Source of the DNA: Firmicutes bacterium UBA4874
GTDB lineage: Bacteria > Bacillota > Clostridia > Caldicoprobacterales > DTU083
Direction: 5' to 3'
Length of the DNA: 32,807 nucleotides
Assembly: GCA_002399435.1 (NCBI GenBank)
Contig: DHDO01000051.1
Coordinates: 5,035-37,841, forward strand
The translations under genes and the position numbers were made by a program. This document shows positions 1-8,549 of this stretch, piece after piece. Every line of letters begins with the position of its first letter. Positions within the stretch are counted from its first letter, which is position 1. Below the pieces are notes generated by a model, which was not told the DNA's origin, did not search any database, and worked only from the letters and a program-made list of their open reading frames with translations.

Positions 1-2
1 GG

Positions 3-1571
3 GATGAAGCCTCCCAAAGGAACGAATCCGATATCTCCGACTATCTGATTAAAAGAAAACTGGACGGATATCTGCAGTCCCTCTTACTGGCACGGCCGGA
101 ACTGGATATGGTGGCCTTTCGCTTTACCGGAAAAGAATCCGGCCTGTATGTCTCCAGCCGCCGCATTAAAAAGAATTCCTCCAGGCTGATACCCATGGAC
201 GAAATGTACAATGCTGCGAAAAAAGATCCGCAGATGAAATGTTATCTGGATACAAAGGACGGAGTTGTAAATGATATTTACTTTCATCGGATGGTCTGCA
301 ACCGAAACAACATGCAGGAAATCGGTCTTTTGGTCTTTCGGCTCAATCCGCAGCGCTTCAGGCTGAATCGTTACCTCAGCAGCCCCACGGAGAGCATCTG
401 TCTCTATTCCAACAACTGCGATCAGATCTTCAACCCGGCAGGCTCCGGCGTGAGACACAAGGATTCCATGACCCATCTGATTCGGGACAGGAAAGGACCG
501 GGAGTATACGAAGTCGGGGGAGATTACATCATATATGAAACCATCGAGCCGCTGCACTGGAACCTTTTCCTGCAGCTTTCCTCCAACGAACTGTTTCATG
601 AAGTGCGAAAACAATCCAGGATCATTCTGCTACTCTGCCTCAGTACGTTGCCCATCATTTTTCTTGCCGTAAGTAATATCTTTCAGGACATCATAAAACC
701 AATCAATATCCTTGTAAAGAAAATGCATCAAATGGAAATCGGCGAGACCGGCGTCACCATGACATGGAACCGCAGCGACGAAATCGGATATCTGGTTTCG
801 TCCTTCAACAAAATGTCCACGGAGATAGACGATCTGATCAATCGGGTCTACAGGGAGGAAATTGCCTTTGCCAATGCAGAGATCAAAGCGCTGCAGGCCC
901 AGATCAACCCGCATTTTCTTTACAACACCCTGGAAACCATAAACTGGAAGGCCCAGCTGGAAGGTGTCGATGAAATCAGCGACATGGTCATGGCGCTTTC
1001 CAATCTGATGGAGGCAGGCATTGACCGAAACGGTCAGAAGTTTGTCACATTGAAGCAGGAATTGGACTATGTGGAAAACTATATGTTTCTCATCCAAAAA
1101 CGTTTTGGCAATAAGATTTCATTTCAAAAGGAAATGAATCCGGATACTCTGGGTTATCCCATACCAAAATTAATCCTTCAGCCCCTGATTGAAAATGCGA
1201 TACACCATGGGATCGAGCCAAAGGGCAAAGGACGGATTTTCCTGACGTCCGGGTATGAAAAGGACTTCCTGATCCTGCGGGTTATGGACGACGGAGTGGG
1301 GATCCCATCCGATACGCTTGCCTGGCTTTCTGCCTCACTGTCCCACCCGCCTTCATCCCACGCCCAAAAGAGATTTTCCAATACCGAGGTGGGGATCCTC
1401 AATGTTCATCGCCGCATTCAGCTGATCTTTGGGAATCCATATGGACTGAAGATAAAAAGCTCACCGGAGGGTACAAAGGTAATCATCACCCTACCGGCCG
1501 ACAGAAAAATGGAAGGCAGGGAAAAAGCGGAAAGGAGGAAGGAAATTGTACCAGGTCGTGCTGATCGATGA
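3..1571 (+). CDS. YesM-type sensor histidine kinase (5'-truncated)
   Basis: Membrane sensor kinase of the YesM/LytS-like class (His_kinase plus HATPase_c), the partner of the AraC-type regulator that follows. The frame is open from base 3, so the N-terminus lies outside the window and 522 residues are visible. The visible order is an extracellular sensing portion, one hydrophobic segment encoded near 625-690 (ILLLCLSTLPIIFLAV), a HAMP-like stretch, then the phospho-acceptor motif NPHFLYNT with its His codon at 912-914. The ATP-binding part follows: an N box (LIENAIHHG) and a G1 box (DDGVGIP). The 3' end overlaps the next gene by 26 bp, so the two are translationally coupled. By analogy with YesMN systems it probably senses extracellular sugar status for the ABC importer downstream; the ligand cannot be read from the sequence. 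Confidence 0.93.
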   Translation, partial: DEASQRNESDISDYLIKRKLDGYLQSLLLARPELDMVAFRFTGKESGLYVSSRRIKKNSSRLIPMDEMYNAAKKDPQMKCYLDTKDGVVNDIYFHRMVCNRNNMQEIGLLVFRLNPQRFRLNRYLSSPTESICLYSNNCDQIFNPAGSGVRHKDSMTHLIRDRKGPGVYEVGGDYIIYETIEPLHWNLFLQLSSNELFHEVRKQSRIILLLCLSTLPIIFLAVSNIFQDIIKPINILVKKMHQMEIGETGVTMTWNRSDEIGYLVSSFNKMSTEIDDLINRVYREEIAFANAEIKALQAQINPHFLYNTLETINWKAQLEGVDEISDMVMALSNLMEAGIDRNGQKFVTLKQELDYVENYMFLIQKRFGNKISFQKEMNPDTLGYPIPKLILQPLIENAIHHGIEPKGKGRIFLTSGYEKDFLILRVMDDGVGIPSDTLAWLSASLSHPPSSHAQKRFSNTEVGILNVHRRIQLIFGNPYGLKIKSSPEGTKVIITLPADRKMEGREKAERRKEIVPGRADR

Positions 1572-2361
1572 TGAGCAGGTGGTCCTGGAGGGACTGAACA
1601 AATTAATTGACTGGAAAGGAATGGGGTGCAAGGTAGCCGGGCAGGCAGAGGATGGGGAAACCGGGCTGGACCTGATCCGCCGGTTCCGGCCGGACATTAT
1701 ACTGACGGATATCCGTATGCCCAGACTGGATGGGCTGGACATGATCAGTGCAATCCGGAAAATCCGGGAGGATTGCCGGATCATCATTCTCACCGGATAT
1801 CGGGATTTTGAATATGCCCAGAGGGGGATTTCCCTGGGGGTATTTCGATTCCTGACAAAGCCCACGAGAAAAAAAGACATTATCTCCGCAGTTCAGGATG
1901 CCATCGCGGAGATTGAAAAAAGCCGAAGGAGAGAAAAAGAATTTCAGGATCTGCGCAAACAGGTCAGCCGGTTTTATGGATTCCGTCATGCCGATATTGC
2001 CCCGGATACATCCGGAAAACCGGACAGTGGCTCTGCATATCTGGCGGTACGATCGGTCCGTTATATCCGGGATCACTATATGGAGAATCTGGATCTTCAG
2101 CAAGTGTCGGATAAACTGTACATCAGCACCTGGCATCTCTGCAGGGTGCTGAAGCGGGAAACCGGAAATACCTTTGTAAATATTCTGAATCAGATACGCA
2201 TTGATGCGGCAAAGGAACTGCTGGATGAAACAAATGACAGAATTTATGAAATCGCAAATCATGTTGGATACCCTGATGTTACCTATTTTGGACGGGTTTT
2301 CAAACAAATCACAGGCTATACCCCCAGTGAATACCGAAATCGTATGATCCATACAAAGTGA
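1546..2361 (+). CDS. YesN-type response regulator, REC plus AraC HTH
   Basis: DNA-binding response regulator of 271 residues. An N-terminal receiver domain (about 1-125) carries the acidic pair D8/D9, phospho-acceptor D55 in LTDIRMP, and K105 in FLTKP. The C-terminal 100 residues form an AraC/XylS double helix-turn-helix, ending with the typical DVTYFGRVFKQITGYTPSEYR signature. The start is taken as TTG at 1546 because AAGGAGG at 1532-1538 sits 7 nt upstream and the protein then begins directly with the receiver fold (MYQVVLIDDE). It overlaps the kinase gene. It probably activates the importer genes starting 117 bp downstream. The linker between domains is shorter than in many YesN proteins, which often exceed 350 residues. 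Confidence 0.94.
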   Translation: MYQVVLIDDEQVVLEGLNKLIDWKGMGCKVAGQAEDGETGLDLIRRFRPDIILTDIRMPRLDGLDMISAIRKIREDCRIIILTGYRDFEYAQRGISLGVFRFLTKPTRKKDIISAVQDAIAEIEKSRRREKEFQDLRKQVSRFYGFRHADIAPDTSGKPDSGSAYLAVRSVRYIRDHYMENLDLQQVSDKLYISTWHLCRVLKRETGNTFVNILNQIRIDAAKELLDETNDRIYEIANHVGYPDVTYFGRVFKQITGYTPSEYRNRMIHTK

Positions 2362-2477
2362 ACAAATTTATACGAAAGATGCCAATTTCATCACGTGTTT
2401 TTCTCCTGCTTTCTGAAGTATTCTATAGGTAAGGAGTGATGATTCATTCAAGACAGGAAAGCAAGGAGGTTCATTCA

Positions 2478-3443
2478 ATGTCTGATTCTTTGGCCCCCAC
2501 AAAGACAAAGGGCTATCATTCCGCAAAAAGAAAGAAAACGTGGGCTCTGACCAGCATGGTGTTGCCCGGTGCAATATGGCTTGTTCTTTTGCGGTATCTG
2601 CCGATGTTCGGCATCGTTTTGGCATTTAAAGACTATCAAATATATACCAGGGCCCCAACCCTGTTTCACAACATCCAGCACAGTGAGTGGGTTGGATTGA
2701 AAAACTTCAAATTCCTTTTTACCACGACAGACTCCTGGATCATGATCCGCAATACCATCGGCTATAATGCATTGTGGATCGTTCTGGGCATTGTCATAGC
2801 GGTGTCCTTTGCTGTTATGCTGAATGAACTGACAAATCGTTTTGTAGCCAAGACCTATCAGACTTTAATGTTTTTCCCCTATTTCCTCAGTTGGGTGGTA
2901 GCCAGCTATTTTGTGCAGGCTTTTCTGGATCCGACCCGGGGACTGATCAGCAATATTCAGAGTAATCTGGGAATGGAAGTCACCAGCTGGTACAACGACT
3001 CAAAACCATGGCCTGTCATTCTGACCATAGCCAATCTGTGGAAAAACGTCGGATATTCCACTGTTTTGTATTTGGCTGCCATTGCGGGCATTGACACAAC
3101 ACAATATGAAGCCGCAAGCATTGAAGGAGCCAACAAATGGCAGCAGGTCTGGCATATCACCATTCCCAATATCCGGCCCATGATTACCATCCTGTTCATT
3201 ATGAACGTAGGAAAGATATTCAATGCGGATTTTGGTCTGTTCTATAATGTGCCAATGAACTCCGGCCCGCTTTTCCCCACCACACAGGTCGTTGATACTT
3301 ACGTCTACCGGGCGCTGATGGCGACTTCCAATCCGGGGATGAGTACAGCGGCCAGCCTTCTGCAGAATGTAGTGGGATTCATCTGCCTCATGGGCGCCAA
3401 CACAATTATTCGAAAACTGGATGAGGAAAGCAGTTTATTCTAA
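2478..3443 (+). CDS. ABC sugar permease, LplB-type
   Basis: Inner-membrane permease of a carbohydrate ABC importer (binding-protein-dependent transport family, MalF-side subunit, LplB/YtcP systems), 321 residues. It has several hydrophobic segments and the EAA loop near the C-terminus, EAASIEGANKWQQVWHITIP, which contacts the ATPase. The start at 2478 is preferred because AAGGAGG at 2463-2469 is 8 nt away. An in-frame GTG/ATG at 2436/2439 is possible but would add 13-14 polar residues. No ATPase gene is nearby; systems of this type often share a common MsmX-like ATPase encoded elsewhere. The substrate is probably an oligosaccharide, inferred from family only. Confidence 0.93.
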   Translation: MSDSLAPTKTKGYHSAKRKKTWALTSMVLPGAIWLVLLRYLPMFGIVLAFKDYQIYTRAPTLFHNIQHSEWVGLKNFKFLFTTTDSWIMIRNTIGYNALWIVLGIVIAVSFAVMLNELTNRFVAKTYQTLMFFPYFLSWVVASYFVQAFLDPTRGLISNIQSNLGMEVTSWYNDSKPWPVILTIANLWKNVGYSTVLYLAAIAGIDTTQYEAASIEGANKWQQVWHITIPNIRPMITILFIMNVGKIFNADFGLFYNVPMNSGPLFPTTQVVDTYVYRALMATSNPGMSTAASLLQNVVGFICLMGANTIIRKLDEESSLF

Positions 3444-3458
3444 GGGAGGGGAAGAAAA

Positions 3459-4406
3459 ATGGCAAGAGTGGAAACGATGCCGGTCTCTCATACCGGAAAG
3501 AAAAGAAAAGCACGGATGAATGCAGTCAGCCTGCCTACTGAGGTCGTCATTCATATTGTTCTTATTTTGTTCTGCCTGATTTGTGTGATACCGTTTATTT
3601 TTGTCGGAATCATATCCTTTACATCGGAGGAAAGCATCCGGGAAATCGGGTATTCCTTTCTCCCGAATAAGCTTTCTCTTCAGGCTTATCGATATGTCTT
3701 TGATTTGGGAGATCAGCTGTGGCGTTCCTATTTCAATAGTTTTTATATTACCATTGTGGGGACCTTCCTCAGCGTTCTGATCTCCGCATTGTATTCCTAT
3801 GCACTGTTCCGGAAGGATTACAAATATCGCAGGTTTTTTACTATATTCTGCTTCTTTACCATGCTGTTCGGGGGAGGCCTGGCTCCTACCTACATGGTCT
3901 GCAAGAATTTACTGGGGCTGAGTGACAACTATGCCGCATTGATTGTGCCGACGCTGCTCAATCCCTTTAATGTCATTATCATGCGGACCTTTTTTCAGAC
4001 TTCCATTCCGCTTGATTTACTGGATTCCGCTGCCATTGACGGCAGTGGGGAATATCACACCCTGTTTCATATTGTCCTGCCCATCTCCAAGCCGGGTATT
4101 GCTTCCATTTCCCTGCTGACCTCCCTGGCATATTGGAATGAGTGGTTTCTTTCCATGCTGTATATACGGGATGCGAAATATTTTCCCCTCCAGTACCTGC
4201 TGATGAGAATGCAGAATCAAGTGGATTTTTTGGTAAAAAATAGCTCCAAAATTGGACCTGAGGCGGCAAAGATCATGAGGGATCTTCCCCAGGAAAGTCT
4301 GCGGATGGCCCTGGTGGTCCTGATCGTCATACCCATTGCCTTTGCCTATCCTTTCTTTCAGCGCTATATTATCAGCGGCCTGACCATTGGATCCATCAAA
4401 GGCTGA
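3459..4406 (+). CDS. ABC sugar permease, YtcP/LplC (MalG-type)
   Basis: Second membrane subunit of the same carbohydrate importer, 315 residues, MalG-side family. A short cytoplasmic N-terminus rich in Lys/Arg is followed by about six hydrophobic segments. The EAA-type loop is LDSAAIDGSGEYHTLFHIVL, and the protein ends ISGLTIGSIKG, typical of this family. The gene begins 15 bp after the first permease with a GGGAGGGG ribosome site at 3444-3451, so the two permeases are co-translated and presumably form a heterodimer. Its last codons are part of a 29-bp direct repeat whose second copy lies just downstream. Confidence 0.93.
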   Translation: MARVETMPVSHTGKKRKARMNAVSLPTEVVIHIVLILFCLICVIPFIFVGIISFTSEESIREIGYSFLPNKLSLQAYRYVFDLGDQLWRSYFNSFYITIVGTFLSVLISALYSYALFRKDYKYRRFFTIFCFFTMLFGGGLAPTYMVCKNLLGLSDNYAALIVPTLLNPFNVIIMRTFFQTSIPLDLLDSAAIDGSGEYHTLFHIVLPISKPGIASISLLTSLAYWNEWFLSMLYIRDAKYFPLQYLLMRMQNQVDFLVKNSSKIGPEAAKIMRDLPQESLRMALVVLIVIPIAFAYPFFQRYIISGLTIGSIKG

Positions 4407-4476
4407 CAGGACAGAAGCAAAACTATTTCAGATACCCAAACTTGCAACCATCAAAGGCTGACAGGACAGGAGCAAA
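4393..4476 (+). repeat. 29-bp direct repeat, two copies, at permease 3' end
   Basis: The 29 bp at 4393-4421 recur at 4448-4476 with a single mismatch (A/G), a period of 55 bp. The first copy includes the last codons and the TGA stop of the upstream permease. The second lies wholly in the intergenic stretch. It looks like a local partial duplication of the gene tail. No function can be assigned. Confidence 0.85.
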
Positions 4477-4512
4477 CTGCGGGATCAAATGGTTTATCCA
4501 AATCGGTAAGAA

Positions 4513-4535
4513 CAGCTGGCAAAAGCTGCCGGCTG
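4513..4535 (+). other. Stem-loop between permease and binding-protein genes
   Basis: CAGCTGGC (4513-4520) pairs with GCCGGCTG (4528-4535) through 8 bp including one G-T wobble, around a 7-nt loop. It has no downstream T tract, so it is not a classical terminator. In importer operons such hairpins often protect or process the transcript so that the binding protein is made in excess over the permeases. That role is inference here. Confidence 0.45.
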
Positions 4536-4589
4536 CTTACAATAAAGCATAACGCTATCAATTATTATCAATAAGGGGGAATATCCATC

Positions 4590-6236
4590 ATGAAAAGGAA
4601 ACTGTCCGTAAAAAAATTGCTCTCCGCGGCTTTGATCCTGGCACTCCTGACGACTGCCTTTGCCGGCTGCGGTACAAAAAACAAAGACGTTGCGGATAAG
4701 AAGGTCACTCCGGGTCCCACGGAAAAAACAGAGGACAAGAAACCGGAAGATGAAAAATCCAATCAAAAAGAGCCCGACGGGAAGGATACCTCCAAGCCGG
4801 TTACATTGACATGGTATCTGCATGGCAGCAATGTCACCGACGACAAGGAGGTCCTGGAAAAGGCCAATGAATATCTGAAGGAAAAGATCAATGTTACTTT
4901 GAAACCCATTTGGGGCACCTGGGGAGACTTCGATGAGAATGTCGTTCTGTCCATTCAGGGCCAGGACCCTGTGGACATCTATTTTACCTGTTCCTGGAGT
5001 GCCGATGAGTACAATTCCTATGCACGGAAAGGCGCCTGGATGCGTCTGGACGACCCGAAAAACAATCTCATTGAGAAATATGCAACGGATCTTTGGAAAC
5101 AGCTGCCAGAAGTTCTGATTCATGGCGCCACCATTCCAGGAAAAGACGGAATGGGAGTATATGCCATTCCGGGGTACAAAGACCTCGCCACGCAGAATTG
5201 CTGGGACCTCAACATGAACCTGATGAAAAAATACGGCTATACCGAGGACGATATCAAGAATACGGATTATTACGGATTCGGAGATATCCTGAAAACCGTC
5301 AAGGAAGGCGAAGGGAAGAACTTCTACCCGCTGCTGGTTGAAGCCGCCGTTCTGGAACGGATGGTGACCAACAGTATTGTCGTTGCCGGCGACTCCGGCA
5401 CAAACAACCTGCTTTCCTATTACATTGATCCCAAGGATGTCGCCGCCGAAGGGTCCTATGGGAATAAGATCCTGAGCAAGTTTGAAACAGACGAATACAA
5501 AAAATTTGCTGAGAAGACACGGGAATACTTTAACGCCGGCTATATCGATCCCGCCATGGGCAATCCCAAACAGGCCAATGATGTGCGCAGTGCCAAACAA
5601 CTGACCGGGGAATACCTGATCGGCACTCAGAGCTATGCCCTGGGCTACGAAGCACAGGCAGGCAAGGAACGCGGAATCGAAGTCGCCATGGTGCCCTGCA
5701 CTCCGCCATATGTGGATACCACCTCTTCGCAGGGCGCAATGATGGCTGTATCCAGCTCTTCCAAAAATCCGGAAAGGGCTGTGATGTTCCTGAACCTCCT
5801 GAATACAGATCCGTATCTGATGACCCTTTTAAATTATGGAGTCGAGGGAACCCATTATAAGATGGAAGACAATATGGTGAATTTCCTGGATAAACGGGAC
5901 GATTATGTGCCGTGGACCAACGGTATGGGCAACATCACCCTGCTGCCCCCCCAAAAGGAACAGGGTGCAGATTTCCTGGATCGGTTCAAGAAGTATTATG
6001 GCGCCGCCAAGAGCATTCCGATTCTCGGCTACTGTTTTGATTCCACTCCGGTGGAAACGGAAATGGGCTCATTATCCAATGTTGCAGCGGAATATGCATT
6101 GTCCCTGGATGCCGGGACCATCGATCCCAAGCAAAAGCTGCCGGAGTTCATTCAGAAATTAAAGGACAATGGAATCGATAAAGTCGTGGAGGCAGCAAAC
6201 AAGCAATTAACGGATTATCTGGCGAAGACCAAATAA
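4590..6236 (+). CDS. Extracellular solute-binding lipoprotein (LipO-like, DUF3502)
   Basis: Surface lipoprotein that captures the sugar ligand for the two permeases, 548 residues. A signal peptide (KRK start, hydrophobic core) ends in the lipobox AFAGC, with Cys27 as the lipid-modified residue. Residues of about 28-70 are a Lys/Glu/Asp/Pro-rich linker holding the domain off the membrane. The main body is a family-1 solute-binding fold, and the last 70 or so residues (from DSTPVETEMG) match the DUF3502 C-terminal region found in LipO-like proteins. AAGGGGG at 4572-4578 is the ribosome site. The gene lies 183 bp after the permeases and ends just before a strong terminator, closing the uptake locus. 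The specific ligand is unknown. Confidence 0.93.
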   Translation: MKRKLSVKKLLSAALILALLTTAFAGCGTKNKDVADKKVTPGPTEKTEDKKPEDEKSNQKEPDGKDTSKPVTLTWYLHGSNVTDDKEVLEKANEYLKEKINVTLKPIWGTWGDFDENVVLSIQGQDPVDIYFTCSWSADEYNSYARKGAWMRLDDPKNNLIEKYATDLWKQLPEVLIHGATIPGKDGMGVYAIPGYKDLATQNCWDLNMNLMKKYGYTEDDIKNTDYYGFGDILKTVKEGEGKNFYPLLVEAAVLERMVTNSIVVAGDSGTNNLLSYYIDPKDVAAEGSYGNKILSKFETDEYKKFAEKTREYFNAGYIDPAMGNPKQANDVRSAKQLTGEYLIGTQSYALGYEAQAGKERGIEVAMVPCTPPYVDTTSSQGAMMAVSSSSKNPERAVMFLNLLNTDPYLMTLLNYGVEGTHYKMEDNMVNFLDKRDDYVPWTNGMGNITLLPPQKEQGADFLDRFKKYYGAAKSIPILGYCFDSTPVETEMGSLSNVAAEYALSLDAGTIDPKQKLPEFIQKLKDNGIDKVVEAANKQLTDYLAKTK

Positions 6237-6270
6237 ATTTAAAGGAACCTTTGGGGGTTGGGTTTGAAAG

Positions 6271-6316
6271 AGGACCGGAGCACTGCCATTTTTCTGCGGC
6301 AGGCTCCGGTCCTTTT
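6271..6316 (+). terminator. Rho-independent terminator of the uptake locus
   Basis: AGGACCGGAGC (6271-6281) pairs perfectly with GCTCCGGTCCT (6303-6313). The stem continues as CTGCC/GGCAG past one bulged A, giving about 16 bp. It is followed by TTTT. It lies 35 bp after the binding-protein stop codon. Confidence 0.88.
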
Positions 6317-6414
6317 GGAATACACCCGGCAAATATCATGATGGATCAATATTATGCCTTGAATCCTATTATACAAATCAGACAGATTTCTGTAAAACAA
6401 ATACATTGCCAAAG

Positions 6415-6443
6415 CAAACACGGGAATGAAAACATGGTATAAT
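6415..6443 (+). promoter_or_regulatory. Extended -10 promoter for argS
   Basis: TGGTATAAT (6435-6443) is a perfect extended -10 element. The sequence 17 bp upstream, CAAACA (6415-6420), is a poor -35, as expected for an extended -10 promoter. It predicts a transcript starting near 6450, about 200 nt before argS. Confidence 0.6.
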
Positions 6444-6449
6444 ACGGGT

Positions 6450-6653
6450 GAAGGCGAGAAAAAATCAACGAGATGACCACTGGATCAACGTCTGACAGGC
6501 CCCAACGGTCTAAGGGAAAATACCCGAGCGATGCCGGTGGTTCCTGAGGGAGCATTATGTTGTAATCACGGATTGCAGCAGGACCTTTCTTATGATATCA
6601 TGATTTCTGAAACGCGATCCTGGACAATAAAGTTTTTGAAAGAGGTTTAGCGA
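6450..6653 (+). other. Unassigned argS leader with 24-codon reading frame
   Basis: About 200 nt lie between the predicted transcription start and argS. I cannot match the stretch to a T-box: the conserved GGGTGGNACCGCG element is absent, and GGTGGTTCC at about 6535 is only a weak resemblance. It contains an ATG frame of 24 codons (6473-6547) ending TGA, with Arg codons AGG and CGG in the middle (DRPQRSKGKY). Its ribosome site is weak (GAAGGCGAG at about 6451-6459). A small GGG-loop-CCC hairpin lies inside it. It could be a leader peptide, an unrecognised regulatory RNA or untranslated filler. Confidence refers only to there being a leader here. Confidence 0.4.
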
Positions 6654-8474
6654 ATGTTTAATGCAAAATCGGAAGTTTCCAGACTGCTGGCCCCCGGCAT
6701 ACCGGGAATTGAGCCGCAGCAAATCCTCGATATGCTGGAGGTGCCGCCCAACCCGGAAATGGGGGACCTGGCCCTTCCCTGTTTTAAACTGAGCAGGATT
6801 TTGAAAAAATCCCCGGTACAGATTGCGGAGGATCTCTCCGCCGCCGTTTCAAAGAAGGGCAGCACGGAAGACATTGACCGGATTGAGGCAGTATCCGGTT
6901 ACCTGAATATTTTTCTGAACAAAAACGTGTATATAAAGAAGGTTCTGAGCGAAATACTTAAGGCAGGAAGTTCCTTCGGCTCCTCGGATATCGGCAGGAG
7001 GAAGACCGTTGTCATAGATTACTCTTCCCCCAATATTGCAAAGCCGTTTCATGTAGGACATCTGCGCTCCACTTCCATTGGAAACTCCCTGTATCAGATT
7101 TTTTCCTTCATGGGCTACCATTGCATCGGCATCAATCATCTTGGCGATTGGGGAACCCAGTTCGGCAAACTCATCGTGGCCTACAAAAAATGGGGATCGG
7201 AGCAGGCCGTCCGGGAAAATATGATTGATGAGCTGGTCGCCCTGTATGTGAAATTCCATAAAGAAGCAGAAAAGGACCCTTCCCTGAATGAGGAAGCCAG
7301 GAAATGGTTTACGCGCCTGGAGCAGGGAAATGAAGAGGCCCGCTCCCTCTGGCGCTGGTTCATTGACATCAGCATGGAGGAATATAAAAAGGTTTACGAG
7401 CTGTTGGGCGTCAGATTTGACGCCTATACCGGCGAGTCCTTTTATAACGACAAAATGGATCCGGTGATTGAGGAACTGAAGGAAAAGAACCTGCTGAAGG
7501 AAAGCAAGGGGGCCATGGTGGTGGATCTGGAAAAGGAAGGGATGCCTCCCTGTCTGATCCTGAAAACCGACGGCAGCACTTTGTATGCCACCCGGGACAT
7601 TACCGCGGCCATCTATCGGAAAAACACCTATCATTTTGACAAGTGCATTTATGTCACCGGCGTTTCCCAGAGCCTGCACTTCAAACAATGGTTCAAAGTA
7701 ATAGAAAAGATGGGTTATGACTGGTATAAGGACCTGTATCATGTACCATTCGGCACGGTCAGCATTGGCGGGGAAAAACTGGCCACCCGTACCGGAAAAG
7801 TGGTACTGCTGGACGATATCCTGTCCAGGGCCATCCAAAAGACCAGAGAGACCATTGAAGAAAAAAATCCGGATCTGGAAAATAAGGAGGAAGTAGCAAG
7901 GCAGATGGGTGTAGGTGCCGTGATCTTCAGTGATTTGTTCAGCAGCCGGATCAAGGATGTCTCCTTCTCCTGGGATGAAGTCCTGAACTTTGACGGGGAA
8001 ACCGGTCCTTATGTGCAATATACCCATGCGAGAGCCTGCAGCGTCCTTCGCAGGGCAGAGGACGGGAAAACGGTAAGAACCTCCGCGGAAACGGATCCGG
8101 CAGGCAGAGTCCGCAAAGCGGGCGACGAAAACGACGAAACGGATTCTTCCGGAGAAACGATGGCAAAAGAGGCTTCTGCAGCCGCAGATTTTGACAGCAG
8201 CCTGCTGTCCAGTAAAGAGGAATACCAGCTGGTTCGGGTCCTGGCTGACTTCCCGGATAAGGTAAAACAGGCATTGGACGATCTGGAGCCTTCCATACTG
8301 ACCCGCTATCTGGTGGAGCTGGCAAAGGAATTCAACCGGTTCTACCACGAACATTCCATACTGGTGAAGGAAAGAGATCTCCGAAAAGCACGACTGGCAT
8401 TGGTACAGGCGACAAAAACCACCCTGGCCACTGGTTTAAGACTGATAGGCCTTCATGCACCGGAAAAAGTCTGA
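6654..8474 (+). CDS. argS: Arginyl-tRNA synthetase
   Basis: Class I aminoacyl-tRNA synthetase that charges tRNA-Arg in the cytoplasm, 606 residues. An N-terminal Arg-tRNA-synthetase domain (about 1-90) is followed by the catalytic Rossmann fold with the HIGH-type motif HVGH (133-136) in SSPNIAKPFHVGH. The KMSK-equivalent loop is GGEKLATRTGKV, a degenerate form usual for ArgRS. A DALR anticodon-binding domain ends in the expected GLRLIGLHAPEKV. Between YTHARACSVLRR and EYQLVRVL (about residues 468-521) is a polar, acidic, low-complexity stretch that looks longer than in common bacterial ArgRS. The ribosome site is GAAAGAGG just upstream. It has its own promoter and is transcribed towards the origin. 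Confidence 0.96.
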   Translation: MFNAKSEVSRLLAPGIPGIEPQQILDMLEVPPNPEMGDLALPCFKLSRILKKSPVQIAEDLSAAVSKKGSTEDIDRIEAVSGYLNIFLNKNVYIKKVLSEILKAGSSFGSSDIGRRKTVVIDYSSPNIAKPFHVGHLRSTSIGNSLYQIFSFMGYHCIGINHLGDWGTQFGKLIVAYKKWGSEQAVRENMIDELVALYVKFHKEAEKDPSLNEEARKWFTRLEQGNEEARSLWRWFIDISMEEYKKVYELLGVRFDAYTGESFYNDKMDPVIEELKEKNLLKESKGAMVVDLEKEGMPPCLILKTDGSTLYATRDITAAIYRKNTYHFDKCIYVTGVSQSLHFKQWFKVIEKMGYDWYKDLYHVPFGTVSIGGEKLATRTGKVVLLDDILSRAIQKTRETIEEKNPDLENKEEVARQMGVGAVIFSDLFSSRIKDVSFSWDEVLNFDGETGPYVQYTHARACSVLRRAEDGKTVRTSAETDPAGRVRKAGDENDETDSSGETMAKEASAAADFDSSLLSSKEEYQLVRVLADFPDKVKQALDDLEPSILTRYLVELAKEFNRFYHEHSILVKERDLRKARLALVQATKTTLATGLRLIGLHAPEKV

Positions 8475-8549
8475 CCGATACTTCGGACAGTCCATGCATC
8501 AAACGAAATTCGATCATCCATTTCAATAAGTTTTGGGGAGATGTTTTTC

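Noticed and set aside
2385..2402. CACGTG-centred site as a parS candidate
   Set aside because: Only the six central bases and one flank match; both arms of parS are missing.
6530..6550. Possible T-box antiterminator (GGTGGTTCC) before argS
   Set aside because: The conserved GGGTGGNACCGCG core, a stem I and a downstream terminator are not visible; the match is too short.
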